Of a DNA stretch of 64,000 nt, positions 19,465 through 27,317 are shown piece after piece. Origin of the DNA: Xanthobacteraceae bacterium (GTDB lineage Bacteria; Pseudomonadota; Alphaproteobacteria; Rhizobiales; Xanthobacteraceae); NCBI GenBank assembly GCA_031291445.1, contig JARLJA010000143.1, forward strand, positions 62,001 through 126,000. The letters are read 5' to 3'. The position numbers were made by a program, and so were the translations under genes. Position 1 is the stretch's first letter. Each line of letters opens with the position of its first letter. Under the pieces are notes generated by a model, which did not search any database, was not told the DNA's origin, and was given only the letters and a program-made list of their open reading frames with translations.

Positions 19465-20211
19465 ATGGAAAACTGGCTTGACGACCTGCGCCGGGCGGCG
19501 GGATTCCTGACCCGGGTGCCGATTTCGCAGCCCCACGACACCGACGGATTCCTGCGGGCGATGCGGGTCTATCCGCTGGTGGGCGCGGCGATCGGGCTCG
19601 CGGCCGGCTGTCTCCTGCTGGTGTTGCTGAAGCTTCACGTTCCCCCGTTCGCCGCCGCCGCGCTCGCGCTCGGCGCCAGCGCGCTGATCACCGGCGCGCT
19701 GCACGAGGATGGCCTCGCCGACATCGCCGACGGCTTCGGCGGCGGCCGCGACAAGCCCGCAAAGCTCGACATCATGCGCGACAGCCGGCTCGGCACCTAC
19801 GGCACGCTGGCGCTGCTGGTTGTCTTTACGGCCCGCGTCGCCGCGCTGGCGGCGATCCCGGCCCTCAGCGCGATCGCCGCCCTGGTCGCGACCCACGCGC
19901 TGGCGCGCGCGGTGGTGCCGGCGGTTTCGTTGCTGCTGCCGTTCGCGCGCGCCGACGGTCTCGCCGCCGGCGCCGGGCAGCCCGACCCGGTGGTGGTCGC
20001 CACCGCGCTCGGCTTCGGGGCGCTGATCGCGGTGATCTGCCTGCCGTTCGGCACCGCGGTGCTGGCGATGATCGTCACGGCGCTCGGCGCCACCGCAGTT
20101 GGCTGGCTCGCCATGCGCCAGATCGGCGGGGTCACCGGCGACGTGCTCGGTGCCACCGAGCAGGTCGGCGAAGCCCTCGTCCTGCTGCTGCTCGCGGCGC
20201 GCCTGGGGTGA
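19465..20211 (+). CDS. cobS: Adenosylcobinamide-GDP ribazoletransferase (cobalamin synthase)
   Basis: CobS joins adenosylcobinamide-GDP with alpha-ribazole (phosphate) at the inner membrane to form adenosylcobalamin (phosphate). The 248-residue protein has several transmembrane segments. Its signatures are FLTRVPI at the N-terminus, the acidic metal-binding loop GALHEDGLADIADGFGGG, and DIMRDSRLGTYG. The ATG at 19465 fits the family start; the frame upstream is not coding. It heads a plus-strand operon with the histidine phosphatase gene and cobU, separated by five bases and by an overlap. Confidence 0.94.
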   Translation: MENWLDDLRRAAGFLTRVPISQPHDTDGFLRAMRVYPLVGAAIGLAAGCLLLVLLKLHVPPFAAAALALGASALITGALHEDGLADIADGFGGGRDKPAKLDIMRDSRLGTYGTLALLVVFTARVAALAAIPALSAIAALVATHALARAVVPAVSLLLPFARADGLAAGAGQPDPVVVATALGFGALIAVICLPFGTAVLAMIVTALGATAVGWLAMRQIGGVTGDVLGATEQVGEALVLLLLAARLG

Positions 20212-20216
20212 ATGGC

Positions 20217-20825
20217 ATGACGCGGATCTTCCTGGTGCGGCACGCGCCGGTCGATGCGCCGCGGGGCGTGATCCACGGCCCCCGCGCGCCGGTCGACCTC
20301 TCCGACGTCGCCGGCCTCGCGGCGCTGAAGGCGGTGCTGCCGGTGGCCGCGCCGACCTTCTGCAGCCCGGCGCGGCGCACCCGCGACACCGCGCTGGCGC
20401 TGCGGCTCGAGCCGACCATGGCGCCCGACTTCCGCGAGCAGGACTTCGGCGCCTGGACCGGCCGGCGGCACGACGACATCGCCGCCCGCGAGGGTGACGC
20501 CTATCACGCGTTCTGGCAAAGCCCTGCGATCAACACGCCGCCGGGCGGCGAGAGCTTCGTCGAGCAGGTGCGGCGGGTCGCCGAGGGGCTGGCGAAACTG
20601 CCGGACGGCGACGTCATCGCGGTGGTGCATTCCGGCACGATCCGCGCCGCGCTGGCCATCGCGCTGGATTGCGCGCCCGAGCAGGCGCTGCGTTTCGTCG
20701 TCGATCCGCTGTCGCTGACCCGGATCGACCGGCTCGCCAGCGGTTGGCGCGTCGGCGCGGTCAACCGCGCCTATTTGACCGCCCACGACGATGATTCCAG
20801 GATCTCCGGCAATGCCCCCCGCTGA
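20217..20825 (+). CDS. Histidine phosphatase, probable alpha-ribazole phosphatase
   Basis: This 202-residue phosphoglycerate mutase-like phosphatase has the catalytic RHA motif (IFLVRHAPVDAPRG) with the phospho-acceptor His, FCSPARRTRDTALAL, the acidic EQDFGAWTGRR and the second His in VVHSGTIRAAL. Placed between cobS and cobU, it most likely removes the 5'-phosphate of alpha-ribazole or cobalamin phosphate, the role called CobC in enterobacteria. That symbol means a different enzyme in alphaproteobacteria, so none is given. The ATG at 20217 is preferred; a GTG at 20208 overlapping the cobS stop is the alternative. Its 3' end overlaps cobU by 14 bases. Confidence 0.88.
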   Translation: MTRIFLVRHAPVDAPRGVIHGPRAPVDLSDVAGLAALKAVLPVAAPTFCSPARRTRDTALALRLEPTMAPDFREQDFGAWTGRRHDDIAAREGDAYHAFWQSPAINTPPGGESFVEQVRRVAEGLAKLPDGDVIAVVHSGTIRAALAIALDCAPEQALRFVVDPLSLTRIDRLASGWRVGAVNRAYLTAHDDDSRISGNAPR

Positions 20826-21357
20826 TCTCACGCTGCCGTCGACGCTTCTGGTGCTGGGGGGAGCCCGCTCCGGAAAGTCGCGCTTCGCCGAGGCCCGGAT
20901 CAGGGCCTGCGGCCTTGCGCCGGTCTATCTCGCCACCGCCACCGCCGGCGACGCCGAGATGGCGGAACGCATCGCCCACCACCGCGCCCGGCGCGGCGCC
21001 GACTGGCGCGTGGTCGAGGAGCCGCTCGACCTGGTCGAGGCCCTGCAGGGCTGCGCGGCGCGCGACAGCGCGGTGCTGGTCGATTGCCTGACGCTGTGGC
21101 TGTCCAACCTGATGCATGCCGGGCGCGACGTCGAGCGCGAGGCCGCGCGGCTGGTCGCCTGGCTCGCCGCCGCGCCGGGGCCGGTGGCGCTAGTGTCGAA
21201 CGAGGTCGGGCTCGGCCTCGTGCCGGAGACGCCGCTCGGCCGCAGCTTTCGCGACGCCCAGGGGCGCCTCAACCAGCAGGTCGCGGCGGTCGCCGCCGAG
21301 GTGGTGTTCGTCGCCGCCGGACTGCCGCTGTGGCTCAAGGGCGCGGCGGCGGGCTGA
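20812..21357 (+). CDS. cobU: Adenosylcobinamide kinase/guanylyltransferase
   Basis: This bifunctional enzyme phosphorylates adenosylcobinamide and attaches GMP, giving the substrate of CobS. The 181-residue protein has the Walker A loop LVLGGARSGKSRFAEA at its start, YLATATAGDAEMAERI with HHRARRG (the guanylylated-His region), VLVDCLTLWLSNL, and VSNEVGLGLVPE. The family is also called CobP in alphaproteobacteria. An in-frame ATG at 20791 exists, but the one at 20812 sits better against the P-loop and follows AGGA. It is the last gene of the cobS operon and ends five bases from convergent btuF. Confidence 0.94.
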   Translation: MPPADLTLPSTLLVLGGARSGKSRFAEARIRACGLAPVYLATATAGDAEMAERIAHHRARRGADWRVVEEPLDLVEALQGCAARDSAVLVDCLTLWLSNLMHAGRDVEREAARLVAWLAAAPGPVALVSNEVGLGLVPETPLGRSFRDAQGRLNQQVAAVAAEVVFVAAGLPLWLKGAAAG

Positions 21358-21362
21358 TCCGC

Positions 21363-22229
21363 TCAGCGCTCGACCCGCTCGACCTCGGCCGTCAGCCGCT
21401 CCAGCGCCTCGACGACCATCAGCCCGCCGCAGGTGGTGAGCCGCTCGGGCAGCACCATGCGCTTCGACGGCGGATAGAATTGCTCCAGCGCCGGATGCAT
21501 CAGGAAGGCGCGGCCCTGGTCCTCGGCATGGTCGCCGGGTTCGGACAACAGCAGCACGTCGGGCCGAACGCTGAGGATCGCTTCCAGCGAGGCGAAGCCG
21601 CCATAGTGGAAATCGCCGAACCGGCCGTCGAGCTCGCGCGCGGCGTCGGCAAGGCCGACGGCGGCAAGCAGCGCGCTGGTGAGCGAGGCGCTGCCCGAGA
21701 CCCAGCCGCGCCGCGACAGGTCGAGCACGCGCAGCCGCCGGCGCGCGACCGTCGACCGGGCGCGGGCGAGCGCCGCGTCGATGGCCGCGATCTCGCGCGC
21801 GGCGCGTTCGGGGTGGCCGACGATGTCGCCCATGCGGATGATCTGCCGCATGATGTCGTCGATCGACAGCGCGGCCTCGAATTCCTCAACCCGCATTCCG
21901 TGCGCCGTGAGAAACTGCCGGGTCTCCAGCCGGGTGAAGCTTCCCGCCAGCACGAGGTCGGGCCGGGCGGCGAGCGCGTCCTCGGCCTCGCCCGACAGCC
22001 GCGGATAGCGCGCGGCTTCCCCGGCGCGCCACGACTGGGTGGGGTCGCGCGCATAGGGGCTCAGACCCACGATCTGTTCGGGATCGGCGAGCGGCAGCAG
22101 CAGCAGGTCGGTGCACAGGTTGATGGAGGCGATCCGCGGCGGCCTGGTCGCCTCCGCCTGCGCACCCGCAACGCCCGCGAGCAGCATCGCCGCGACCACG
22201 GCGCCGCGCCGGCGCGCCCGGCCGCTCAT
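21363..22229 (-). CDS. btuF: Cobalamin ABC transporter, periplasmic binding protein
   Basis: The 288-residue protein has a signal peptide (to about residue 25, MLLAGVAGAQA) and the helical-backbone binding fold of class III metal-chelate receptors: RIASINLCTDLLLLPLAD, PDLVLAGSFTRLET, HYGGFASLEAILSVRPDVLL. It should deliver cobalamin or cobinamide to BtuCD. Its ATG overlaps the btuD stop as ATGA (22226-22229), so translation is coupled. It is the last gene of the riboswitch-controlled btuB-C-D-F operon. A siderophore substrate is possible in this family, but the operon and riboswitch point to corrinoids. Confidence 0.88.
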   Translation of the reverse strand: MSGRARRRGAVVAAMLLAGVAGAQAEATRPPRIASINLCTDLLLLPLADPEQIVGLSPYARDPTQSWRAGEAARYPRLSGEAEDALAARPDLVLAGSFTRLETRQFLTAHGMRVEEFEAALSIDDIMRQIIRMGDIVGHPERAAREIAAIDAALARARSTVARRRLRVLDLSRRGWVSGSASLTSALLAAVGLADAARELDGRFGDFHYGGFASLEAILSVRPDVLLLSEPGDHAEDQGRAFLMHPALEQFYPPSKRMVLPERLTTCGGLMVVEALERLTAEVERVER

Positions 22230-23017
22230 TGCGGCGACCACGGCACCAGCACGACGCCGCCGTCGTGGCCGGCGCGGAACGCCGTGATCCGAAACACGTC
22301 GGCGAGGATGGCGTCGGTCAGCGCGACGTCGCTCGGGCCCTGCGCCACCAGCCGGCCGCCGTCGAGCACCAGCACCTGGTCGGCGAAGCGCGCGGCGAGG
22401 CCGAGGTCGTGGGTGACCACCACCACCAGCACGCCGCCGTCGGCGGCGCGGCGCAGCGTCGCCATCACCTCGATCTGGTAGCGCGGATCGAGCGAGGCGA
22501 TCGGTTCGTCGGCGAGAATGACCGGGGCCTCCACCGCCAGCACCCGCGCCAACGCGACGCGGCTGCGCTCGCCGCCGGACAGTTCGGTGACGCGGCGGTC
22601 GGCGAAGCTTTCGACGTCGGCCGCGGCCATGGCGCGGTCGACCGCCGCGGCGTCGGCCGCGGTGAGCCGCGCCGGATCGGTGGCGCCGTGCGGCGTGCGT
22701 CCCAGCGCGACGACGTCGCGCGCCGGCAGCGGCCACGACACCGTGTGGCCCTGCGGCAGGTAGGCGAACCGCAGCGCCCGGGCGCGGATCGACAGCGTGC
22801 CGACGTCGACGCCGTCGAGCGTCACCGTGCCGTGGACGGCGTGGGGCGGCAGCAGCCGCGCCAGCGCGCGCAGCAGCGTGGTCTTGCCGGCGCCGTTCGG
22901 TCCGACCAGCGCGACCAGGCCGCGGCGCGGCAGCGCGAACGAGACCTCGCGCAGCACCTCGCGGGCCGCCAGCGTGACGCCGAGCCCTTCGACGACAAGA
23001 AATGGCGGTGCGCTCAT
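22226..23017 (-). CDS. btuD: Cobalamin ABC transporter, ATPase
   Basis: This ATP-binding subunit of 263 residues powers corrinoid import with BtuC. It has Walker A (LVGPNGAGKTTLLRAL), a Q-loop in AYLPQGHTVSW, the ABC signature ELSGGERSRVALARVLA, Walker B followed by catalytic Glu (VILADEPIASLDP), and the switch His in VVVVTHDLGLAARF. All are intact. It starts at ATG 23015-23017, overlapping the btuC stop as ATGA, and overlaps btuF likewise at its end, a tightly coupled arrangement. Confidence 0.92.
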   Translation of the reverse strand: MSAPPFLVVEGLGVTLAAREVLREVSFALPRRGLVALVGPNGAGKTTLLRALARLLPPHAVHGTVTLDGVDVGTLSIRARALRFAYLPQGHTVSWPLPARDVVALGRTPHGATDPARLTAADAAAVDRAMAAADVESFADRRVTELSGGERSRVALARVLAVEAPVILADEPIASLDPRYQIEVMATLRRAADGGVLVVVVTHDLGLAARFADQVLVLDGGRLVAQGPSDVALTDAILADVFRITAFRAGHDGGVVLVPWSPQ

Positions 23018-24042
23018 GTCGCGGCTCCGCCGAGCGAACGCCGCTCGCGCATGATGAGGTAGAGAAAGAACGGCACGCCGATGATCGAGGTGAGCACCCC
23101 GACCTTGAGCGGCTCGGCGGCGGGAATGAGCCGCACCGCGACGTCGGAGGCGAGCAGCAGGCAGGCGCCCGCCAGCGCGCTCGGCAGCAGGAGGCGCGCC
23201 GGATCGGGGCCGATCAGGGGGCGCACCAGGTGCGGCGCCACCAGGCCGATGAAGCCGATGGTGCCGCTGACCGCGACCGCGCCGCCGACGCCGAGCGCGA
23301 CCCCGACGATCACCGAAAGACGGACGCGGGCGACGTCGATACCGAGGCTCTGGGCCGCCTCCTCGCCGAGGCTCAGCACCCGGAAGGCGTGGCGCCGGCC
23401 GAGCAGGATGGCGCCGCCGGCGATGATGAAGGGCAGCGCCAGCACGACGTGGCGAAAGCTGCGGTCCTCGATCGAGCCCAGGAGCCAGAACGAAATCTCG
23501 AGCGCCGCGAACGGATTGGGCGACAGGTTCAGCGCCAGCGACGTCAGGGCGCCGGCGAGGCTCGACAGCGCCAGCCCGGCCAGGATCAAGAGCAGCAGGG
23601 AGGCATTGCGCCCGGCGATCGCCAGCAGCGCGAACACCGAGACGAAGGCCATGGCGATCGCGGCCGCCGGCAGCGCCCACGAGCGCACGTCGGCGGCGCC
23701 GAGCGCGATGACCAGCACCGCGCCGAGCGCCGCCGACTGCGGCGCCCCGAACAGGTCGGGCGAGGCCAGCGGGTTGCGCAACAGGCCCTGCAGGGCGGCG
23801 CCCGACAGCCCGAGGATCGCGCCGATGGCGACGGCGAGGATGGTGCGCGGCAGCCGGATCTCGCGCACGATGACCTCGGCGATGGCGTCGCCGCCGCCGC
23901 CGAGCGCCGTGACCACCGCCCGCGGCGACAGCCGCACCGGACCGATACCGAGCGAGATTATCGCGAGCCCCGCCGCCACGACGACGAGCATCATGACGAC
24001 GGCCGGCCCCTTGAGCGCCGCGGAAGATCCAGCTGTCGTCAT
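23014..24042 (-). CDS. btuC: Cobalamin ABC transporter, permease
   Basis: The 342-residue FecCD-family permease has about ten transmembrane helices. Family blocks are VREIRLPRTILAVAIGAILG, GAALQGLLRNPLASPDLFG, FWLLGSIEDRSF, the coupling-loop region LGIDVARVRL, and GTIGFIGLVAPHLVRPLIGP. It forms the inner membrane channel for corrinoid uptake. It begins 21 bases after the btuB stop and overlaps btuD. Relatives transport ferric siderophores or haem; the riboswitch and neighbouring cob genes decide in favour of corrinoids. Confidence 0.92.
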   Translation of the reverse strand: MTTAGSSAALKGPAVVMMLVVVAAGLAIISLGIGPVRLSPRAVVTALGGGGDAIAEVIVREIRLPRTILAVAIGAILGLSGAALQGLLRNPLASPDLFGAPQSAALGAVLVIALGAADVRSWALPAAAIAMAFVSVFALLAIAGRNASLLLLILAGLALSSLAGALTSLALNLSPNPFAALEISFWLLGSIEDRSFRHVVLALPFIIAGGAILLGRRHAFRVLSLGEEAAQSLGIDVARVRLSVIVGVALGVGGAVAVSGTIGFIGLVAPHLVRPLIGPDPARLLLPSALAGACLLLASDVAVRLIPAAEPLKVGVLTSIIGVPFFLYLIMRERRSLGGAAT

Positions 24043-24063
24043 GATCGAGGTTTGGGTCCCTGG

Positions 24064-26181
24064 TCAGAAGGTCGCGCCGGCCTTGGCGAGGTAGCTGCGG
24101 CCGGGCAACGGGTAGGCGTTGAACACGCCCAGCGTCGAGGCGCTGGCGATGGCATAGTCGTAGTACTGGGCGTTGAACAGGTTGTAGACGCTGATCGACC
24201 AGAAGTAGCGATCGTAGGCGCCGCTCAGCTTGAGATCCACGGTGGCATTGGCCGGAATCTGCGGCTGGAAATTCAGCTGGTCGTTGTCCATGCGGCGGCT
24301 GCTCCAGGCGCGCAGCGTGGCGTCGGCAACCAGGTATTTCTGGACGATGTTCCAGGTCACCCCGGCATTGGCGGTGTAGCGCGACACCAGCGGGATGTCG
24401 TTGCCCGCGAACGGGCCCTCCCGGTACACCGCGCGGGTGTAGGCGAAGCCGCCATGCAGCTGAACGGCGTCGTTCCAGCGGTAGCTCGCGCTGGTCTCGC
24501 TGCCGTAGCGCCGCGTCGGATCGAGATTGTAGTTGAAGAAGTCCACCGGGTCGTAGTGGATCTCGTTCTCGAGGTCCATGCCGTAGACGCTCGACTGCAT
24601 CTCGAACGCGCCGGCCTTGATGCGGACACCGCCTTCGACGTCCTCCGAGGTCTGGGTCTTGAGCTGGAAATTCCCCACGATCGGGTTGCCGAACACGCCG
24701 AACATCGGCCCCGAGGCGACGCGCTCGTCGACGTTGGGCGTGCGGAACGCCGACGCCGCGCGCGCGAACACCGTGAAGCTGTCGTTGAAGCGGTGCTCGA
24801 TCCCGACATGCAGGGCGTGGTTATACTGGGTGCTGTCGAGCGGATTCGCCTGGGCGTCGCCGAAATAGCCCGGCGCCGAGGTGTCGAGGGTGTCGCGCGC
24901 ATGCACCGTGGTGCTCTGGATGCGGGCGCCGTAGGACAGGTCGGTGGTCGGCAGCACGCCGACGGTGTGCTGCCAGTAGCCGGCGAGCGACTGCTGCGAC
25001 AGGTCGTAGACGTGGATCGGCGCCAGGTCGACCGCCTCCGGCCGGTCCGAATGGTAGATCGCGTCGTAATAGTCGATGCCGGTGATGACGGTCGAGGGCA
25101 GGCCGAACAGCAGGTTCTTGATGTTGAGCCGCGGCGTCAGCGACCACGTCGTCAGCCTCGTGTCGGTGTAGCTGAAGTTGAAGGACTGCAGCGGCAGCGG
25201 CCCGAAGAAGCCGGACTCCTGGTGCTTGTTGCGCACCCCGCCGTCGACGATCAGCTCGGCGCCGTCCCACAGCGTCCGGGTGAAGCCGGTGGTGACGCTG
25301 AAGCCCTGCTTGGCGCCGTAATCGAGCGGCGAATCGGTTCCCCGGCGCGCGGTGGCGAGCTCGTTGATGCCGAGCGGCGGATCGACCAGCCGCCCGCCGG
25401 GAAAGCCGATGCGCTGATCGTCGCCGGTCACGGTCAGGAAGGCGGTGAAATCCGGCATGGTGTAGCGCAGGTCGCCGATGCCGTTGGTCTGGGTGAGCCC
25501 GTTGTTGGCGCGGTAGCCGTCGGAGGTGATGGAGTTTCCGCTCACCGAGCTCGACCACGGACCCTGCGTGACGGTTGCGGAGACCGCGCCGGTTTTCTGG
25601 TTGAAGGAGCCGACGCCGCCCTCGGCCCGCATCGTCACCGGCGCCCCGCCGGTTGCGGTCTTGGTGACGATGTTGATGACGCCGCCGACCGCGTTGTCGC
25701 CGTAGAGCACGGCGCCGCTGTTGCCGCGGGTGATCTCGATGCGCTCGATGGAATCGCGCGGGATGGTCGACAGGTCGACCCCCATGAGGTCGAGATCGTT
25801 GAGCCGGCGGCCATTGACCAGCACCAGCGTGTTGGGGGTGGCGAAGGCGCCGAAGCCGCGCAGGTCCACCGAAGTATAGGCGCCGCTGGCGCCGCCATAG
25901 AGCGTCTGCAGCTGCACGCCCGGCACCTGGCCGATGATTTCCGGCACGCTCTGCGCCGGCGAGCGGGCGATGTCGTCGGCGGTGATCACCGAGGTCGAGG
26001 CGCCGACGATGGCGGTGTCGGCGATGCGGCTCGCCGTGACGCTGATGGTCGGCAGCGTGTCGGCGGTCTGGGCCTGCGCGGCCGCCGGCGCGGCGAGCGC
26101 GAGCGCCGCGGGAAGCGTCGAGGTGGCGAGAACGGAAAACAGGCCGCGATGCGGCCGCGGGGCGGGAGGAATCGAAGACAT
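24064..26181 (-). CDS. btuB: TonB-dependent outer membrane receptor for cobalamin
   Basis: The 705-residue protein has a signal peptide (about residues 1-38, LALAAPAAAQAQ), a TonB box-like segment TLPTISVTASR, a plug domain (VITADDIARSPAQSVPEII, VDLRGFGAFATPNTLVLVNG, RIEITRGNSGAVLYGDNAVG) and a long beta-barrel ending in YLAKAGATF. It imports vitamin B12 or other corrinoids with TonB energy. It is the first gene of the btuB-C-D-F operon and is preceded by a cobalamin riboswitch, which makes the substrate assignment strong despite the low specificity of receptor sequence. Confidence 0.92.
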   Translation of the reverse strand: MSSIPPAPRPHRGLFSVLATSTLPAALALAAPAAAQAQTADTLPTISVTASRIADTAIVGASTSVITADDIARSPAQSVPEIIGQVPGVQLQTLYGGASGAYTSVDLRGFGAFATPNTLVLVNGRRLNDLDLMGVDLSTIPRDSIERIEITRGNSGAVLYGDNAVGGVINIVTKTATGGAPVTMRAEGGVGSFNQKTGAVSATVTQGPWSSSVSGNSITSDGYRANNGLTQTNGIGDLRYTMPDFTAFLTVTGDDQRIGFPGGRLVDPPLGINELATARRGTDSPLDYGAKQGFSVTTGFTRTLWDGAELIVDGGVRNKHQESGFFGPLPLQSFNFSYTDTRLTTWSLTPRLNIKNLLFGLPSTVITGIDYYDAIYHSDRPEAVDLAPIHVYDLSQQSLAGYWQHTVGVLPTTDLSYGARIQSTTVHARDTLDTSAPGYFGDAQANPLDSTQYNHALHVGIEHRFNDSFTVFARAASAFRTPNVDERVASGPMFGVFGNPIVGNFQLKTQTSEDVEGGVRIKAGAFEMQSSVYGMDLENEIHYDPVDFFNYNLDPTRRYGSETSASYRWNDAVQLHGGFAYTRAVYREGPFAGNDIPLVSRYTANAGVTWNIVQKYLVADATLRAWSSRRMDNDQLNFQPQIPANATVDLKLSGAYDRYFWSISVYNLFNAQYYDYAIASASTLGVFNAYPLPGRSYLAKAGATF

Positions 26182-26305
26182 GAGAGCTCAGCCTCGGGTT
26201 GACGTCTGTGGCACGTCACCGCAACTGAGATCGCATGGCGGGCCCCAGGCCCCCCATGAAATCAATGTCTGTAACTCCCCGACCGACATTGTCGCGTGTG
26301 ACCAC

Positions 26306-26474
26306 GGCTGACGGCAGGTCTCCTGGCTCGCGGGTCATCACCTAGTGTCGCCTTCCCGGGACCGAGTTCCCAGTGGCGCAGGACAGCAGGCTCGTCGCTT
26401 ACAGTTGCGGGGGCAGCTGCGGCTTGAAACGTCTCACCGCATTCCCTTTTGATCCCCGAAGGGAACCGTCAACC
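26306..26474 (-). promoter_or_regulatory. Cobalamin riboswitch (btuB leader)
   Basis: Read on the minus strand, all conserved segments of the adenosylcobalamin aptamer appear in order: GGGAATGCGGTG, the core GCCCCCGCAACTGTAAG, CCACTGGG, GGGAAGGCG, and the B12 box GAGCCAGGAGACCTGCC with flanking pairing. The aptamer is followed by about 125 bases before the btuB start. This stretch contains a hairpin at 26234-26258 with 11-base arms and one mismatch, a possible expression platform. Binding of coenzyme B12 should repress the uptake operon. Confidence 0.95.
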
Positions 26475-26722
26475 AGACGTTAAGGATGTTGCGAAGCGCG
26501 AGTCAAGACCGCTGCGGGGAAGCCCGCGGGCCATGCTGTTCCAAAACGCGACGCCGATGAGCAGCGCCTTAACATCTGGAACGGCAACGGAACGAACCGG
26601 GTCCGAATCGGCCGAATCATCTTGCGTCGCTCTGGATGTGGTAAGCGCCGGTGCGACTGGCACAACATAGCGACGCGGCTGGAACCGCGGTTCTGCCGGC
26701 AGTTAACCGGCTCTTGCCGCTG
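26475..26722. other. Intergenic, btu operon promoter region
   Basis: This stretch between the riboswitch and the end of the AsnC/Lrp gene should contain the btu operon promoter on the minus strand. No gene, clear promoter consensus or terminator stands out. Confidence 0.4.
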
Positions 26723-27196
26723 TCAGCCGCGATGGCCCAACGGCAATTTGCGCGTCGTCTTCAGGCAGTCGAGCACGATGGACGAGCGCACATGGGCGAC
26801 GCTGTCGTGGGGCATCAGCACGTTGTTGACGATGTCGGACAGGCTCTTGAGGTCGCGCAGCGCGATCTTGAGCAGGTAGTCGGCGTCGCCGGTGATGGCG
26901 TAGGCCTCCTGGATCGCGTCGGTCCGCCGCACCAGGTCGCGGAAGCGCTTGGCGTTGTTGGGCGAGTGGGTCGCCAGCGTGATCTGCACCAGCGCGATGA
27001 CGTTGAAGCCAAGCGCCTCGCCGGAGAGGTCGGCGTGATAGCCTTGGATGATGCGCGCGTCCTCCAGTCGGCTGCGCCGCCGCGAGCATTGCGAGGCGGA
27101 GAGCCCGGCGGCGTCGGCCAGTTCCTGGTTGGTGAGGCGGCCGTCGTCCTGCAGGGCGGCGAGGATCTTCAGATCGAAGCTGTCGACGGAGATCAT
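26723..27196 (-). CDS. AsnC/Lrp-family transcriptional regulator
   Basis: The 157-residue regulator has an N-terminal helix-turn-helix (DLKILAALQDDGRLTNQELA, LSASQCSRRRSRLEDARII) and the C-terminal RAM ligand-binding domain (LGFNVIALVQITLA, AYAITGDADYLLKIALRDL). ATG 27194-27196 follows AGGAC. It is divergent from hpd with about 120 bases between the starts. That is the arrangement expected for an amino acid-sensing regulator of the neighbouring tyrosine catabolic gene, probably an activator responding to tyrosine, phenylalanine or hydroxyphenylpyruvate. Confidence 0.92.
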   Translation of the reverse strand: MISVDSFDLKILAALQDDGRLTNQELADAAGLSASQCSRRRSRLEDARIIQGYHADLSGEALGFNVIALVQITLATHSPNNAKRFRDLVRRTDAIQEAYAITGDADYLLKIALRDLKSLSDIVNNVLMPHDSVAHVRSSIVLDCLKTTRKLPLGHRG

Positions 27197-27262
27197 GCAC
27201 GAAGTCCTGTATCTATGCACGGATCATGCATAATGGGCGCGAATGCCTGTCACTTTGCACGA
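27196..27262. promoter_or_regulatory. Repeated TGCACG motifs between lrp-type gene and hpd
   Basis: TGCACGA occurs at 27196 and 27256, TGCACGG at 27216, and an ATGCAT palindrome at 27226. The first and last TGCACGA are 60 bases apart and the middle copy lies 20 bases in, so all are on about the same helix face. This fits an array of sites for an oligomeric AsnC/Lrp regulator controlling both divergent genes. Confidence 0.5.
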
Positions 27263-27317
27263 ACATTGTGGCGAATCCGGCGGATCATGGCAACGTTCCA
27301 ACCGCCGAGGAGCCGCC

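Noticed and set aside
23002-26202. Very long open frame on the plus strand opposite the btu operon
   Set aside because: It is the antisense shadow of btuB and btuC in high-GC codons. The translation is rich in Arg, Gly, Asp and His without any domain, and the minus-strand genes are certain.
26640-26660. Possible sigma-54 promoter (TGGCAC) near the btu operon
   Set aside because: The -12 element TTGC is missing at the required spacing and the strand does not suit the neighbouring genes.
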